The position numbers and the translations under genes were made by a program. The notes under the pieces were generated by a model. That model was not told the DNA's origin. It made no database searches and saw only the letters and a list, made by a program, of their open reading frames with translations. A stretch of 64,000 nt of DNA from Tipula vernalis (Eukaryota; Arthropoda; Insecta; Diptera; Tipulidae), in assembly GCA_958295665.1 (NCBI GenBank), contig OY282560.1:262866641-262930640 (forward strand), read 5' to 3'. Of this stretch, positions 33,975 through 46,959 are shown piece by piece (the first letter of the stretch is position 1; every line of letters begins with the position of its first letter).

Positions 33975-34158
33975 CTAAGGGAGAAATCCTTGATAAAAAA
34001 CCATAATCTAAGGTGGAAGAGTATATGCATATGGATGAATGGTTAACAGGCACCTTCCAGTTTTATTTAGCCTTCCTGTAGTAAAGCTGAGTGACCTATA
34101 GGCGACTTTCCATTATCAGCAACTCTAAGAGTAAAAATTGTAATTGACTACTTTTTTT

Positions 34159-37100
34159 TAGGGCCGTACTTAGATACGGGCAATCGCGCCGGGCCCCGCG
34201 TTTTTAGGGGCCCCAGAATCGAAGCCAAAAGGAGAAAAGGGTAAAAATTTGAAAAAATCATTTCATTCACATTTTCGCTCTATTGGTGATGTATCGCCGT
34301 GTTTTGCCTTTATGTACATATAGGAAATACGTTTTACAACAAAAACATTACAAACAACTTTTTCTGTATGCGCGATGCACCAATACTGTCAAAGATATTT
34401 TTAATTTTACGAAAAAATATTTTTGCTTAACCCTTATGTTAACACGTTGTATTTGATTATTTTTTTTTTTAAATTGAATGAAGTTTTTTTTATAATAAAG
34501 CAAAATGACATTTGAATTATGATGATACGATATCATAGTTATGCTAATTTACCGTTTTTCATTCGAAATTTATGATATAATTGATACACACCTGGGTTTG
34601 TACAAGTACATGTAGGATGTTGAAAGAGAAGTCATTTTATACTCGTGCAAAAACAACACAAAGTGCTGCTCGGTCAGATCTATGTATTTATTTAATTTGA
34701 AAGCGGTAGGTAAAGTGTTAACAACGTGCGATCAAACTGAACGGTACAATAAAGTAGTATTGAATAAACCATATGAATTGATTTAGAGAGGAAACAGAAA
34801 AATCTTGGCAAGCCTTATTAGTATCAAATGCTAATCACATAGCGATTAGTGGTTTTAATTTAAAGGATTTGTGCATATTGAAGTGGTACTATTTTTAAAT
34901 TTGTGATTTCGCAGTTTTTTGTCGAATTTGGTAATGATAAATGGTATGTAGTGTAAATGTTATTTAAATTTTTAGATAACCATCAAAATTAAGGTAAAAT
35001 ATTTGGAATTATTTATCAAATGTAAGTTAATATTTATACTTTTTATAAAAAATGTTAAACCACAGTTAAAAATGTCTAAGAGATTGTATGAAAGCGGTGC
35101 ACAAAAAAGGGCCAAACAAGCTCGAAAAGCAACAGAATTAAATAGTCTTGTTGGATCATTAGATAAATTTGTTAAGCGAAGTGAAAGTTCATCAAATTCG
35201 ACCAACAATTCAATTGAAATGTGTGATTCAAATATTTCTTCCCAACCTATAAACAATAAAGTTGACGAAAATGTTAGTGAACCTCAAAAGTAGAACGAGA
35301 ATTTAGACGACATACCAGCTAGCACTAATATTGAAGATATTTTATCTATTGATGATTTTTCAGAAATCAATGATAATGAAGAAATACATAGTAGTGCTTT
35401 AGCAGTTAAAGCGAAATTTGATATAGTAGACCTTGCAATTGACGACAAACTACGGATGTTTTTGATCGAACAGTCACCAAAGAGCATTAAAAGCAGTCAA
35501 TTTAAAAGAAAACCAAATGGAAGATGTTTCAGTGACACTTTTTATTTTCGGCAAATGAAAAATGGAGAAACAGAGTTGAGAAACTGGCTTTTTTATTCAA
35601 ACTCTACGGGAAACATTTTCTGCTTTTGTTGTCGTTTGTTTTCACCATCAAATATTTTGCTCAATACCACTGGATTTTGGGACTATAAACATACAGGAAG
35701 ACACTTATCTTCACACGAATCATCAAAAGAACATTTTGAATCAGCGTATAAATGGCGAATGCTAGAATTTAACATTAAATCCAGAGCTGGAATAGACAAT
35801 ATGAATGAAGATGTTTATCTTAAAGAGAAGCGAAAATGGCGAATAATTTTAAAATGCATCATAAAAACAATATTATTTTTAAGCGAACGTATTTTAGCCT
35901 TTAGAGGAAGAAATGAAAAACTTTTTGAACCAAATAATGGTAACTTTTTGGGAGTAATTGAGTTACTCTCTGATTTTGTTCCAGAACTGAAGAGCCATTT
36001 AGAATCAATAAATAATTCTGACAAAAAAAATATTACGTCATATTTTTCAGCGAAAATTCAAAACGAAATTATTATACAATTAGCATCAAAGGTTTTAAGT
36101 AGTGTAGTAAATAATATTAAATCATCAAAATATTTTTCCATAATGATAGATTCCACACCAGGCTTTCGAAAAAAGGACCAATTATCATCCATAATTATTC
36201 GGTATGTAAAGATAACATCCCAAAAGCCTAATATCGTAGAAAGTTTTTTAAGCTTTGTAAATGTTTTGTCTTCAACTGGGGAAAATTTAGCAAACGTCCT
36301 TATTGAGGAATTAGAGGTATTAGGCATCAATATTGCTGACTGCCGTGGTCAGTCATACGACAATGCCAGCAATATGAAAGGAGAATATAAGGGAGTGAAA
36401 AGTCGAATTTTGGAAATCAACAGCAGAGCATGCTATACTCCTTGTGGTGGACACAACATCAATTTAGTGATAGAAGATAGTGTTAAAAACACTATTGAAA
36501 GCCAGAATTATTTTACAACAATAAATAATTTATATAAAATTTTTGCTGCATCAACCAAGGCGATGGGCTATTCAGACGAAATATTTAAAAATAAATTTAA
36601 AACTGTTAAATACCAGCTAACCGAAATTATTCTTGCTCTAGATAAACTTAAAATTACCCACCTAGACTGTAAAGCTCTTGCTGAATCACTAAAACAATAA
36701 ATAAACAATTATGAGTTTGTTGTATTGACAACAATTTGGTATTATTTGTTATCAAAACTTCATATTTTAAGCCAATTATTACAGCAAAAAGAGATGGCAT
36801 TAAATGTTGCATTAAGTCACACAAGGGCCACGTTATTATCACTTGAAGATTTTAAAAACAATTTCGACAGCATTTTAAAAGAATCAACTGAAATATCGGA
36901 AAAAATAAATATCATGCCAAATTTCAATGTTCCACGTTCCTATAATAAACCGTCTGCAACAAGCAGTTCATTTCGTCTTCCTGATCCTGAACCAACCGAA
37001 CCTTGTTTACCAAAACATAGAACACGAAAACCGAAAAGGTTGGCCGACTACTGTTATTATACTGAGAGTGAAAAAAATAATAATGATAAAGATGACGAAA

Positions 37101-38009
37101 TTGTTGATGCAATTGGAACAGGTGTTAGTCATGAAACTGAACAAATTATCGAATGCTGTGATGATATCAACATTTGTGAGTTAATGCTCGAAAAAGAAGT
37201 TGAGGCAGAGTGTAAACGTCTGGCTTCTGAAGAGAAATTTAAAACATTATATTTTGGTAAATTAATCAACGTAATGATAGATTCATTTCAAGAACGATTT
37301 GAATCGTATAATTATTTAAATGAGCTTTTCGGGTTTCTTTTTGATAAAGAAAAGTTGAAAAGTATGGATACAAATGAGTTTAACAATCATTGTTCAAATT
37401 TATCCAAATATTTAAAAGACGATATCGAGGAGATGAAGTTCAGAAATGAACTTTCCGTTTTGAGACATGTCCTAGAAGATAATTATTCAGTTTTGGAAAA
37501 TTTCAAATTTATTTTAGATAGAAATTTGGAAGAATTATATCCTAATGTGTGTATCATATACCGAATAATTTTAACGATACCAATTTCCGTTGCTAATTGT
37601 GAGCGATCTTTTTCAAAGCTTAAACTGATTGAAAATTATCTGCGGTCGACGATGTCACAGGAAAGACTCTCTGGATTAGCGATCCTGTCAATTGAAAATG
37701 CAACTGCCAGAACTATTGATTTGAATGATATTATCGAAGAATTTGCCAGCAAAAGGGCAAGACAAATTATTTTATAATTTGTTATTCTACTTTACTATCT
37801 ATTTTTCATTATTTTCTTATTGAATATAAAGAATCTTAATGTAAAACTAACTAAAATTATTGTTAATTATTATTACGCAAATGAATTAAACTGTGATTTT
37901 TGTGATAAAATTTATGTTTTTTATTTAAATATTTTGAGATTTTTTTTTTTTGTTGTAGGGCCCCCCATTTTTGTTTGCCCGGGCCTCCAAATGTTACAGC
38001 ACGGCCCTG
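34159..38009 (+). mobile_element. hAT-class DNA transposon, near-complete
   Basis: The right end ...ACGGCCCTG and left end TAGGGCCGTACTTAG form hAT-type terminal inverted repeats (CAGGGCCGT family); similarity continues inward for about 50-60 bp through GCCCGGG and GGGGCCC blocks. They enclose a single transposase frame with two stops. The left outermost base is T rather than C and the adjoining poly-T, with no matching 8-bp duplication to TAATCAAA on the right, suggests that the left flank has been altered. Confidence 0.88.
35072..37777 (+). pseudogene. hAT transposase (TTF zinc finger, DUF4371, dimerisation domain), two in-frame stops
   Basis: One frame of about 900 codons from ATG 35072 (MSKRLYESGAQKRAKQ) to TAA 37775-37777, broken only by TAG at 35291-35293 and TAA at 36698-36700, with no frameshift. 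Order: Lys/Ser-rich N-terminus; TTF-type finger (GRCFSDTFYF, FCFCCRLFS, ...H..H); DUF4371/RNase-H-like core with IMIDST and CRGQSYDNASNMKG, then CYTPCGGHNINL; an acidic linker; and the hAT C-terminal dimerisation motif (IPISVANCERSFSKLKLIEN, YLRSTM..ERLSGLAIL). The upstream ATG at 35003 adds 23 residues without domain support. Both stops are single-base changes, so the copy is young. Confidence 0.9.
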
Positions 38010-38060
38010 TAATCAAAACGGAAGAGGGGGCAGGGGTAGGAATATATGAGAGTGGAACTA

Positions 38061-39612
38061 CAGCCATGGAAATAATTATATAACCACCATTATTATTGAG
38101 GTTAAAATGAGTTTGATGCTATGTAAACGGGAAATTTTGGTTTAAGTGAATAACTTCATTGATTGTAACAATGTTTTACATATTAAAGATTAATTTAAAA
38201 AAATATATATGCACTTTTTGCATGGAATAGTAATTTTTCGTCTGGAAATAATTATATGGCCACTTTAAATTACGGTAAAAAAAAATATAATTAATAAGTA
38301 GTGTTCATTCCATTGTGTAGTATGACATCATAAATGCGATTTGGCATCGAATTCACCAATGATTGTAGCTGTGCTGGCCGTATATTTTCCGAAGATCGAT
38401 GAATTGTATCTTTCAGCTAATCACATATTTGGAATTGCCTTCCGTTTTTGTAAACGTCCCGAACCAATATACCTTATAAATTTTCAATGGGGTTTAAGTC
38501 TGGGCTACATGCTGGCCACTCTAAAATTGATATTTGTCTTTCCTGAAACCAGTTTTTTACTTCTCTTGACACATGAATCGCCGCAATGTCTTGCTGAAAG
38601 ATCCATTCCTGGTCATTCAGTTCAGGAATATCTACAAGATCTATATAAATCGCAGATTTCATTTTTGAAGATATCCAGCATATCCGAGACTTGCCAAAGA
38701 AGCAAAAAGCACCCTATACCATCACAGATCCTCCACCGAAATTCCTGCTCATTCTTGTCTCCGGTTCCTTCCTTAGATCATGCCAATAAAATTGGCAGCC
38801 ATCCGAGCCATCTAAGTTAAATTTTTTTTCGTCGCTGAACACAACCTTTTATCATACATTGAACCAAGACATATATTTTTTTGCGAAAGCTAATCGTGCT
38901 GCAATGTGATGTGGCTTTAGTCGAGGTTTAAGTTGTCTCTTCGTCTATTTAACTGGATTACTTTCGCTTAGAATTTGCCGGACTCGACGATCGGTCACAT
39001 TTAGATTTAATTCATATTTAATTTTTCTGGAACTAGCTCTAGACTTAGTAGCAGCGAAAATATTTTGGCGTTTTTGACGATTCGTCAACTTTGATTTGCA
39101 CCCAGATCTTTTTTTCTGTCCATAGTTTTCACCCAAGCAAACATAATTGTCAATTACACCATGCGTTCTATCGAGTCTTCTAGAAATTTCTCTATTTGAA
39201 AGATTACATTCCAAGTAGCTACTAATTTTAGCTTTCTCGACTACAGTTAACTCCTTTCCACGTGGCATTCCTAAAAGTTTGAGTAGATATTGACAAAAGA
39301 ATTATTCGTGTGTTTAAATATGTCTAAGCACCTTTACAAAATAAATATACCCACTTAAGCAAGTAATATTACTTTAAAAAACCAAAATATGTTCACTGGC
39401 TACATACATAAATACTTCCACTCAGTTCAACGTTTCAAATGAGACTGAGAAGAAAGAAAATGCGACTGAACGATCTATTGCGTTACTCACACTGTTATCT
39501 TACTTCTACGCATAAGGGTATTGTATACGTATAGTAAAAAATTTCCAGAAAACATCCGTTGTACGCGTTTGCTTTAAGTTATTTACTGGCTAAATAACTA
39601 TTTTCATGACTG
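38061..39612 (-). mobile_element. Tc1-class transposon, full length (1552 bp)
   Basis: Terminal inverted repeats CAGCCATGGAAATAATTATA (38061) and the complement ending TATTTTCATGACTG (39612), with TA on both sides (38059-38060, 39613-39614). An internal copy of the TIR motif (CTGGAAATAATTATATGGCC, 38243) suggests an IR/DR arrangement of transposase binding sites on the left side. It contains one full-length transposase frame on the minus strand. Confidence 0.88.
38291..39268 (-). pseudogene. Tc1 transposase, DD34E, stops but no frameshift
   Basis: From ATG 39268 (MPRGKELTVVEKAKI) to TAA 38293-38291 the frame is 326 codons, the normal Tc1 length, without any indel. About five internal stops occur (for example at 38945-38947, two adjacent codons near 38843, one in VMV*GAF, one after PIENL). 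Domains: paired HTH (NREISRRLDRTHGVI; RQKRQNIF), then [11 protein letters not shown] (first Asp), QQDIAAIH (second Asp; Ile replaces the usual Asn) and SPDLNPIEN (Glu) with exactly 34 residues between. The stops look like single transitions (for example TGG to TAG). Confidence 0.88.
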
Positions 39613-39754
39613 TAACTTCTCCGAATCCTTGGGTACCAATGCTACCGTCTTTCTAGTAGAATTACATGCTATAGTAAACATCTAGGAGGCTCTAAGAGGA
39701 CTTCTCGTCTGGGGGGGACTCTGATGTTACTGTGGTGGAGAAGAGGCTGTAGAG

Positions 39755-42734
39755 ATTACATTGACATTTCTGCAAGTCAACCTTCACCATTCTAAGGCAG
39801 CATCAGCTGCTCTAATTCAGGAATCTTAGGTCACTGAAGACTGGGTCCCGGTCCTTCCGGACCCCTTCTCATTAAAAATAACATAATTGGTTTTCTGCTA
39901 TCAAAATTCAGCAATGGAGATGTAGCAGCGGTCAGCATTGAGGTCGATAAACGAAATCTCTGGCTAATATCAGCTTACCTAGCTTATGATGAAGTGGATA
40001 TTCCACCAATCATTCTAGCTGAGCGCAAGGCTGGAGTCATCGTAGGGAGTGATGCAAATTCTCAACAGACGATCTGGGGAAGTACGGACACAAATAAACG
40101 AGGTGAGTTACTCCTTGATTACATTTTAAGTACTAATCTTAATATATGTATATATATTGTAACATAGGAAATAAGTCGACTTTTATAACTAGAAATAGAC
40201 AGGAGGCATTGGATATTACACTTCTCTCAAACTATTGACGATTAGTCTATTAAACTGGAAAGTGTCGGAGGACCACTCCTTTTCTCTGAACATTGTCATC
40301 TTCAATTTGAAATGTACGTGACTTCTCCAAAAAGTCCAAACTACAGAAATAGGAGGAAAACCAACTGGGACACCTTTAGAACAGTTCCTGGCAATTCACT
40401 ACCAGTTCCGGTGACAAAACCTCCAAAAACTGCGCAAGAGCTCGATGGCTTAGTAAACGAGCTGTCCGGTGCTTTTAATGAAGCGATACTGTGCTCTAAT
40501 CCTCTTAGCAGGCTTAGCGGTAAATCCCGGCCACCCTGGTCATTCAACAAGTACGGCAAAAGACTCTTTGAAACAGCAAGGGAAAAAAGCCGCTGTACAT
40601 TGGGACACCTATAAGGAAGTCCTCAAAATTTATAAATATCAATTGAGGAGTGCCAAGAACAGCTCTTGGAGACTATACTACGGCAAAATTCAAGAGTCTT
40701 CGGAGATATCTAGGCTACGCAAAGTACTATTAACTGGTCCTTCCATTCCAAGTTATCTTCAACGGCCGGATGGGATATGGACCACTAATAGTGCGGAATC
40801 GTTGGAACTTCTGCTGGAAACTCATTTTCCTGGTTGTTCCGAGTCTGTACCTACCCCATATCAATAGGTAATATGGCTAGTAGCCTTGCAGGCCAAATTA
40901 TTATCAGAAAAAAGATCCTATGGGTGATAAATAGTTTTAAACTACAATACATAAGTCGCCTGGATTCGATGGTATTATCCCTGCGGATATTCAACAAACT
41001 ACGGATATATCCATTTCTTGGTTAGAGGTAATTTTCAAAGGCAGCCTTAATAACGGCACTCTCAAATCTAGGAGTAGATGAATCACTCAAGGATTGGATA
41101 GGTCAAATGCTAAGAGGCAGGATCATAAATGCCAGTCTGGGGAATCCTCCGCCAGAAGATTTGCAATCAGAGGTACGCCGCAGCATGGCGTACTGCCCCC
41201 TGCTTTCGAACTTGGTTATAAATGACCTGTTCCTGAGACTGGAGGATAGTGGCTTCAAGGTGGTTGCCTATGCGGCTGATATTGCTGTTGGTGTCCGTGG
41301 CAAATATCCCGCTACCCTTAGTGAACTTATCCGAAATACCCTGGGAATTCTTTCATTATGGGCCAGTGGCTGTGGGTTGAATGTGAACCCACACAAAACC
41401 GAATTGGTTCTCTTCTCTAGGAAATGTAAATTCCTCAAATCGATCCTCCCACTTTAAATAGGTTCAGCTTGACTTTTACAGATGAAGCGAAGGTTTTGGG
41501 TCTCGGTTTGGATATCAAATTAAATTGGAAACCTTATATTCTGGAAATGGTTCAGAAAGCTTCGATAGCACCATACCCTTGGAAAAATGCCATTAGAAAA
41601 GCATGGGGGTAGAGCCCCGCCTGGTATATTAGCTGTATAGCGCAGTAGTCAGATCCATTCTTTTGTGCGGGCTAACAGCCTGGTGGTCTACTCTGGACAA
41701 AACTATCAACCGAAAGTTGTTGACGAAAGTTCAGAGAACCATCTCTCTGTGGATCAGTCAGTGGAGGCTCTGCTATTTTTGACTCCTCTAGAAATATTGG
41801 GAAAACAGTTGGCAACTTGCACTGCCATACGACTGAAATCCACTTTAATGTGGACGTGCAACAATACAGGGCACTCATTTATACTGTGTAACAAACAAAT
41901 TCCCAAGACCACCGAATATACTGTCCCGTCACTATCTTTTGACACAAAGTTGCGGACTAAGATCCCATCCAGAGAGGACTGGATGACGGATGCAGTTTTG
42001 GAACCAGAACTTATAAACTTCTTCACTGATGGGTCGAAACGGTATGAAAAAGTCGAGGCAGAGGTGTTCTGCGAGGAACTTATGGTAAACCTCTCCTTTT
42101 GTCTTCCCGACTACTGCAGCATTTTTCAACCTGAAGTAACTGCGATAAAGGACTGCGTGCCATATATCATCTTCATTCTTGGTTATTCTGTTTATGACAC
42201 ATAATCATCTGGAAATAACGTTTATGGCTTGTCATAATCATCATCATTCATTATTGTCGACGGGCTGTCATATCATAAGGGTGCCAGGACATTTCATTAG
42301 TACAGGGAATATAAAAGCCGATGAACTGGCTCGATGTGGTACAATGGACCACATTTCAGAAAGCAGACAGGATATTGAAATACCTCTTGCGTCATGCAAA
42401 CTGCTGCTTCAGGAAGAAGCTAGTAAGTTGACAAACGACAGATTGTCAAGTGGCACCTCAAGGGTAATAAATTGGCAGGTCTGGGCAAAGTTGAACTTGG
42501 CGAGATCCAAACAGCTGATCTCACTTCAGCGGAGTCAGATCAGTGTGGCACTGCCTCATAGGCAGGCCTGGGAATAGACTTGGTTGCTTCTCACATGACT
42601 ACTGTCGTAGTTGCGAGGACGAAGATGAGGAAGAGACAGTACTTCATCTTCTTTCCACCTGCCCTCGTCTGGCACGAAACGGACTAAAGTTTCTAGGGCC
42701 ACCCCTCTTCAACGAACTGACGGGCCTTAGCTAG
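39755..42734 (+). pseudogene. LINE ORF2: endonuclease, reverse transcriptase, RNase H
   Basis: Endonuclease: NLWLISAYLAYDEVDIPP, VIVGSDANSQQTIWGSTDTN, KRGELLLDYIL (39945-40140). Linker: NRRKTNWDTFRT, KSRPPWSFNK, SSWRLYYGKIQ..SRLRKVL (40340-40720). Reverse transcriptase: a 5' part is missing, then RSMAYCPLLSNLVINDLFLR and VAYAADIAV (41190-41290) where the catalytic YADD reads YAAD. RNase H: FFTDGSKRYEKVEAEVF (about 42020) and FQPEVTAIKDC, later VPGHFISTGNIKADELARC. C-terminus: CRSCEDEDEEETVLHLLSTC, a typical Cys/His cluster. Several frameshifts. Confidence 0.8.
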
Positions 42735-42870
42735 ATGGGCCTCAGGTGTATCCAGCGTTTCGTTAGCAGCTCAAAATGGTTTCAATGAGTTGGAGGATAA
42801 ATAAGTAGATCGTGGTATGGATACGGACAATTTTATATCTATGCCTGGTCCTGGTGGACCGCCACCTAAA

Positions 42871-42885
42871 CCTAACCTAACCTAA
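42871..42885 (+). repeat. (CCTAA)n 3' tail of the LINE
   Basis: Three tandem CCTAA units preceded by CCTAAA end the LINE. LINEs of this type often have short tandem tails. The sequence also equals the complement of the canonical insect telomere repeat TTAGG, but three units inside a LINE tail do not indicate a telomere. Confidence 0.6.
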
Positions 42886-42959
42886 AGATCTAAGAGGGAG
42901 AGCAATGAGCCCAGATGTATGTATCGCACATGGGCCGGCAGTATTATCAGGTTAATTTT

Positions 42960-43330
42960 TTTATATTGAGTCCTAGCTTATTTGCCTTCGACTGCTCTAA
43001 CAGTTTTTACAAATCGGACTGGAGTCTAAGGCGTCATCGGCATCATGAACACTGGTGAAGATTTTTAGATCAGTAGCATAAAGCAAGTATCGTTGACAAA
43101 AAAACAAAAAGGAAAAGAAAAGTAAAGAGTGTTACCCTGAGGCATACCAGACTTAGCCACAACAATCCGTAACAAAAATCGAATATGGGATTTTTTAATT
43201 AGGTAATTTCTTTTTATTGTTTCACGTACAAAACTTTCGATGCTAAGGATAACAAACAATTATTATCTACAGCCGATCAGCGATCGTATCAGTACCCCTA
43301 AATAAAAATAATTGAATGGCTAATCAGACA
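42960..43330 (-). pseudogene. small reverse transcriptase fragment, minus strand
   Basis: The minus strand shows KSGMPQGNTL (motif B, normally SGVPQG) around 43140-43160 and LLYATDLKIFTS (motif C, YADD changed to YATD) around 43050-43085, preceded by FVRETIKR. Spacing and order fit a CR1/Jockey-type reverse transcriptase such as that at 25.7-27.7 kb. Too short to place further. Confidence 0.6.
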
Positions 43331-45417
43331 ACAAAATTAAAAAAACAAAATAGATCCTAGAAAAAGAATTTTCATCAGATAATAGCGGCGATAGCAGCAT
43401 TACCAAAACAGTAATATGTACGAAGCTCACCTCATTTAAAGTTTAAATCTTACACCGTATATCATCTTTCTGCATTAATTATGAGAAGATTCGATTGCTT
43501 TTATATAGTAATTAACTGTTCACACATTTTTTATGCATAAATCTAAATCAGCAGTAAATTTTCAATGACTATTTTTAATTTTACTTATACACTTTAGACT
43601 TTATTGTTGGCTTAATTTTAGCCTCGAATTGACTGTATACGTATAATTAGGCTTTTTTATTGTGATTAATCCTTAAATACTTTAAAAAAAAAAAATTTTA
43701 ATCGGAGTATCGATATCGACCGATACACCGGAGCCTAACCACTCCAAAATAAAATTGAACCCGCATATTTTACAATCTATTAACCCTCATTTTCAGAATT
43801 CTTCAAAATGTTTTATAATTGCTTTCTAAAAAGACGAATCATAACATTTCTCCATTTATTGTCAATATCGTTGTCATAGAATTTCATGCTTGTCATAATA
43901 CATTTATTATATATGTCAGTTAAATAAATTTATATCAAAATTATTAAAACAGAATAATATTCAAATTATGTCTTTGGTCATAAAAAATTATTTCACATTT
44001 TTCATCAGTATTGTTGTACTGAATATTAATATGATGATATAAATTGCAAACGAAAGTTTCACTTTTGTTGTATTTATAAATAATGCAATTCAATAAGACG
44101 TTGACATTTTCGCACAAAAAAAAACGGATTTTTAATGCATTATTTTTTGATCGATGACAATTTTGCAAGCAAAAAAGTTGAAATGCTACATGAATTAATA
44201 TCATCAATAGATGTATTACGTATTGTTACTGGAAGCTCTGTTAAATATGTATTTAAAATTTTAAATAAATATTTAGCGATATGATGTTCTTGTAGAGGGC
44301 AAAGTCATCACACCTCAAATCGATTTTACATTATACATAATAAATCAAAAGTTTTCTATATATTTTCTAATATTTTATCAGTATCTTGCAATCCATTTCT
44401 TGAAGACAAAAAATAATACAAAGAGGTAAAATTTATATAATTTAATAATAAAAGTAAATGATTCATTTTCCAAAGAATGCAATTTTTTTTTTAAATTCAT
44501 AATAAAAAGGTCGTGAGTCACATAATATAGAATAGATTGTCTTATGTATATGATGTAGTACCTTGGATTAGCAAAACCAGATAGTTTGCGGTTGTCGTTG
44601 TTCTTTATTTAAAATTTTAATATTTTTTATAGTTTAAAAGTATTTCATTTTTTTTTTTAGTAAAAAAAGCAATAAATTTCATAACAAAAAGGTTAGGTTC
44701 TGAGATGATGATTAAAAACAAAATACATACATAAGTTATGTGCGACAGTATGCACATTTACAAAAATATTCAGAAAAGGTATAAAGTTTAAAATTTAATT
44801 GTTTTCTATAGAGATATTATCATCGTATCTTATAAAAAAGTTATTAAAAACTGTATGATCTATGCGCAATTCTTCAATATTCATATACGGTATTTCTACT
44901 GTTTATTTATGTCATTCAACTAAAAGGTAAACTCTCTTTCTACATTAGGAAATTTTATAATATATGTACTTGTACTTCGTTATTAATTTGAAATGAACAA
45001 ATATCATATTTATTTATTTAAAAAAAACGTTCGGCTTAGGGAAAGCTTATAAAAGGAAGATAAATGTCACTAACCAGGATCAGGTAGCATCAGGTTTCCG
45101 TCAGACTCACTTTGCAAACCCAGTTTGCGGTTTCTGAGCACCGACAAACCGGATCTTCTATTCTTAAAACTGGCGTTACAAATTATCAATTTTTTTTTAT
45201 TATTATTAGTTGTTTAACGAAATAAATATTAAAATTAATTTTTCAAATAGTCGTTTACCCACTGTTCATTGGTTTTACTTTCTTTACTTATTAAAAATAC
45301 AATTCGTTCAAAATATTAGCAATTGTCAGGTACATTGTATTAAAACACTATTCTTGGTTTGTTTTCATTGTTACCCAAACGCAAAAGTCTAAATATCTCA
45401 ATAAGAGAAAATGTGAC
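43331..45417. other. no recognisable gene
   Basis: AT-rich sequence, small ORFs without family features. One GC-richer patch lies at 45070-45165 with no ORF support. No tandem or inverted structure stood out. Confidence 0.45.
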
Positions 45418-45480
45418 TTATGCCAGAGCCTTCTAAAGTATATAGCCATAATCATCATGATGTATTTTTTAGAAGCTTTT
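45418..45480 (+). repeat. dispersed repeat, copy of the ends near 16960 and 17665
   Basis: GACTTATGCCAGAGCCTTCT followed by AAAGTATATAGCCATAATCA and ATGTATTTTTTAGAAG matches 17590-17665 in reverse and 16960-16995 forward. Three copies, two of them inverted to each other, suggest a MITE family. Confidence 0.55.
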
Positions 45481-46959
45481 TTAGTGGTGTAACTTTTCAC
45501 TGATTTCCATAGGAATCCATAGTAAAAATGGTGTTTTTTAGTTTCAAGTTTTTCAATGAAAAAAGCAAAACTATTAGACGCTTTCGGAAAAAGATCCTGA
45601 ATAACTACAGGCTAACTTTCGATCATCAAACTTATCCATCTATTTACGAACGGCCGAGATAGATTTTAGATTGTTAAGTTCAATCTATGATTAGCTGTTA
45701 ATACAAATAAAAATAAAAAAAAATTCATTACTAGGATCTATATGAATGTGTTCTAAATTCATTTTCGAATTTTGCTTTCACATCAAAATTTATAACTTAA
45801 TTTTTTATATGTGATGGATAGACAACTTGGATAATTTTTGCCAACATAAGAAAAATTAAATAGCCTAAATATATTCAGGATCGATTTCCGAAAACGCCTT
45901 TTATAAAATGTTTATATAAAGGTTTTCCACATATCTTTAACAACAAATTATTATTATTATTACATATTAATTAAATTATTTCTAAAATATACTTTTCGAA
46001 CATTCGTTTTTAAAAATAAATCAAAGTTGGCTCTGACGAATTAAACTAATACTTGCTAAATTTATATTTAGTTTTTCTAGTGTACGTATGCCTAAGATGT
46101 TCTTCATGTGCCAATTTTTTATTCCCCAATTCCCAAAAGTGTATTCTGGCATAATTGGGAAGAATTTCCAATGGGAAAAAAACATATTTCAAATTTTGAA
46201 GCCGCCATTATTTAAAAATTTTATTTTATACATACAAAATAAAAACTTTACCGAAAATAAAAACTTTACCGCTATAAACGGAACTTTACGATGATAAACG
46301 GAAACGAAACGAAAACGGAACGGACTAAAACGAAAGACAGAAGAGACTTGGTTATATCAACGAGTTGATGAAAATGTTTGTTGACGTTTTGAAAATGGTT
46401 TTATTTTATTTCGTACCTAAAAAATGCATTTCTCGAAAAAAAAATAGATACGTTTTTTATTAATCAGTGTATTATTACTAATAAAAAACATTTATCGACG
46501 TCCACGGCTAATTATTAATTAATTCAGAGACAAAATAGAATTTTTTAAAGTTATTTTTTTAAAACTAAAAAACGAGGACCAAGAATTTTTTTTTAAATAT
46601 TCACACAAGACAGGAGACACGCTTTTTCTGAAAAAATAATTAATAATAATTCAGTTATTTACACTGATTTGCACGACTCAATCAATTTACTTTGTTTTGA
46701 CAATTTGACATAAGTGCCAGTAAGGCTAACAAAAAAAAACCGAAAGCGTATAACCGCAAAGGCAAAACGAAAGCAAATTGAATTGAATCAATTCTTCCGT
46801 TCGTTTTCATTTCGTTTCTTCTGTACAATTAGTCTGGTGGGTTTTGTTCATTTTATTTCATTCCGTTTCGGTTTCAGCTATATAACTAGCCTATTAGCAA
46901 ATAACAAAAGTGTAGTAGTGCGAGTAAACTAGATACTATAAATTTAGGGGATTTTTGTA
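45481..46959. other. no recognisable gene; purine-rich inverted motifs
   Basis: GGAAACGAAACGAAAACGGA (about 46281-46300) and its complement-like CGTTCGTTTTCATTTCGTTT (about 46797-46816) face each other about 500 bp apart. Low sequence complexity weakens the case for a real element. Otherwise AT-rich without coding signs. Confidence 0.4.

Larger units (their letters stand above)
39620..42885 (+). mobile_element. LOA/I-like LINE with RNase H, degenerate
   Basis: Plus-strand ORF2 remains from an endonuclease start (FLQVNLHHSKAASA, near 39760) to a 3' end in CCTAACCTAACCTAA (42871-42885). Domain order endonuclease, reverse transcriptase, RNase H, C-terminal Cys region is that of the LOA/I group; the RNase H excludes CR1 and Jockey. 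The 5' part begins abruptly next to the Tc1 element at 39612, so either truncation or insertion of Tc1 removed the start. Many frame breaks and stops. Confidence 0.8.

Noticed and set aside
34159..34168. 8-bp target duplication for the large hAT element
   Set aside because: Left flank (poly-T) does not match TAATCAAA on the right, so no duplication is claimed.
42871..42885. CCTAA repeats as a telomere or interstitial telomeric site
   Set aside because: Only about three units, placed exactly at the 3' end of a LINE; better explained as its tail.
46281..46816. DNA transposon bounded by CGAAACGAAAACGG-type inverted repeats
   Set aside because: Motifs are low-complexity purine/pyrimidine runs and no target duplication or defined end was found.
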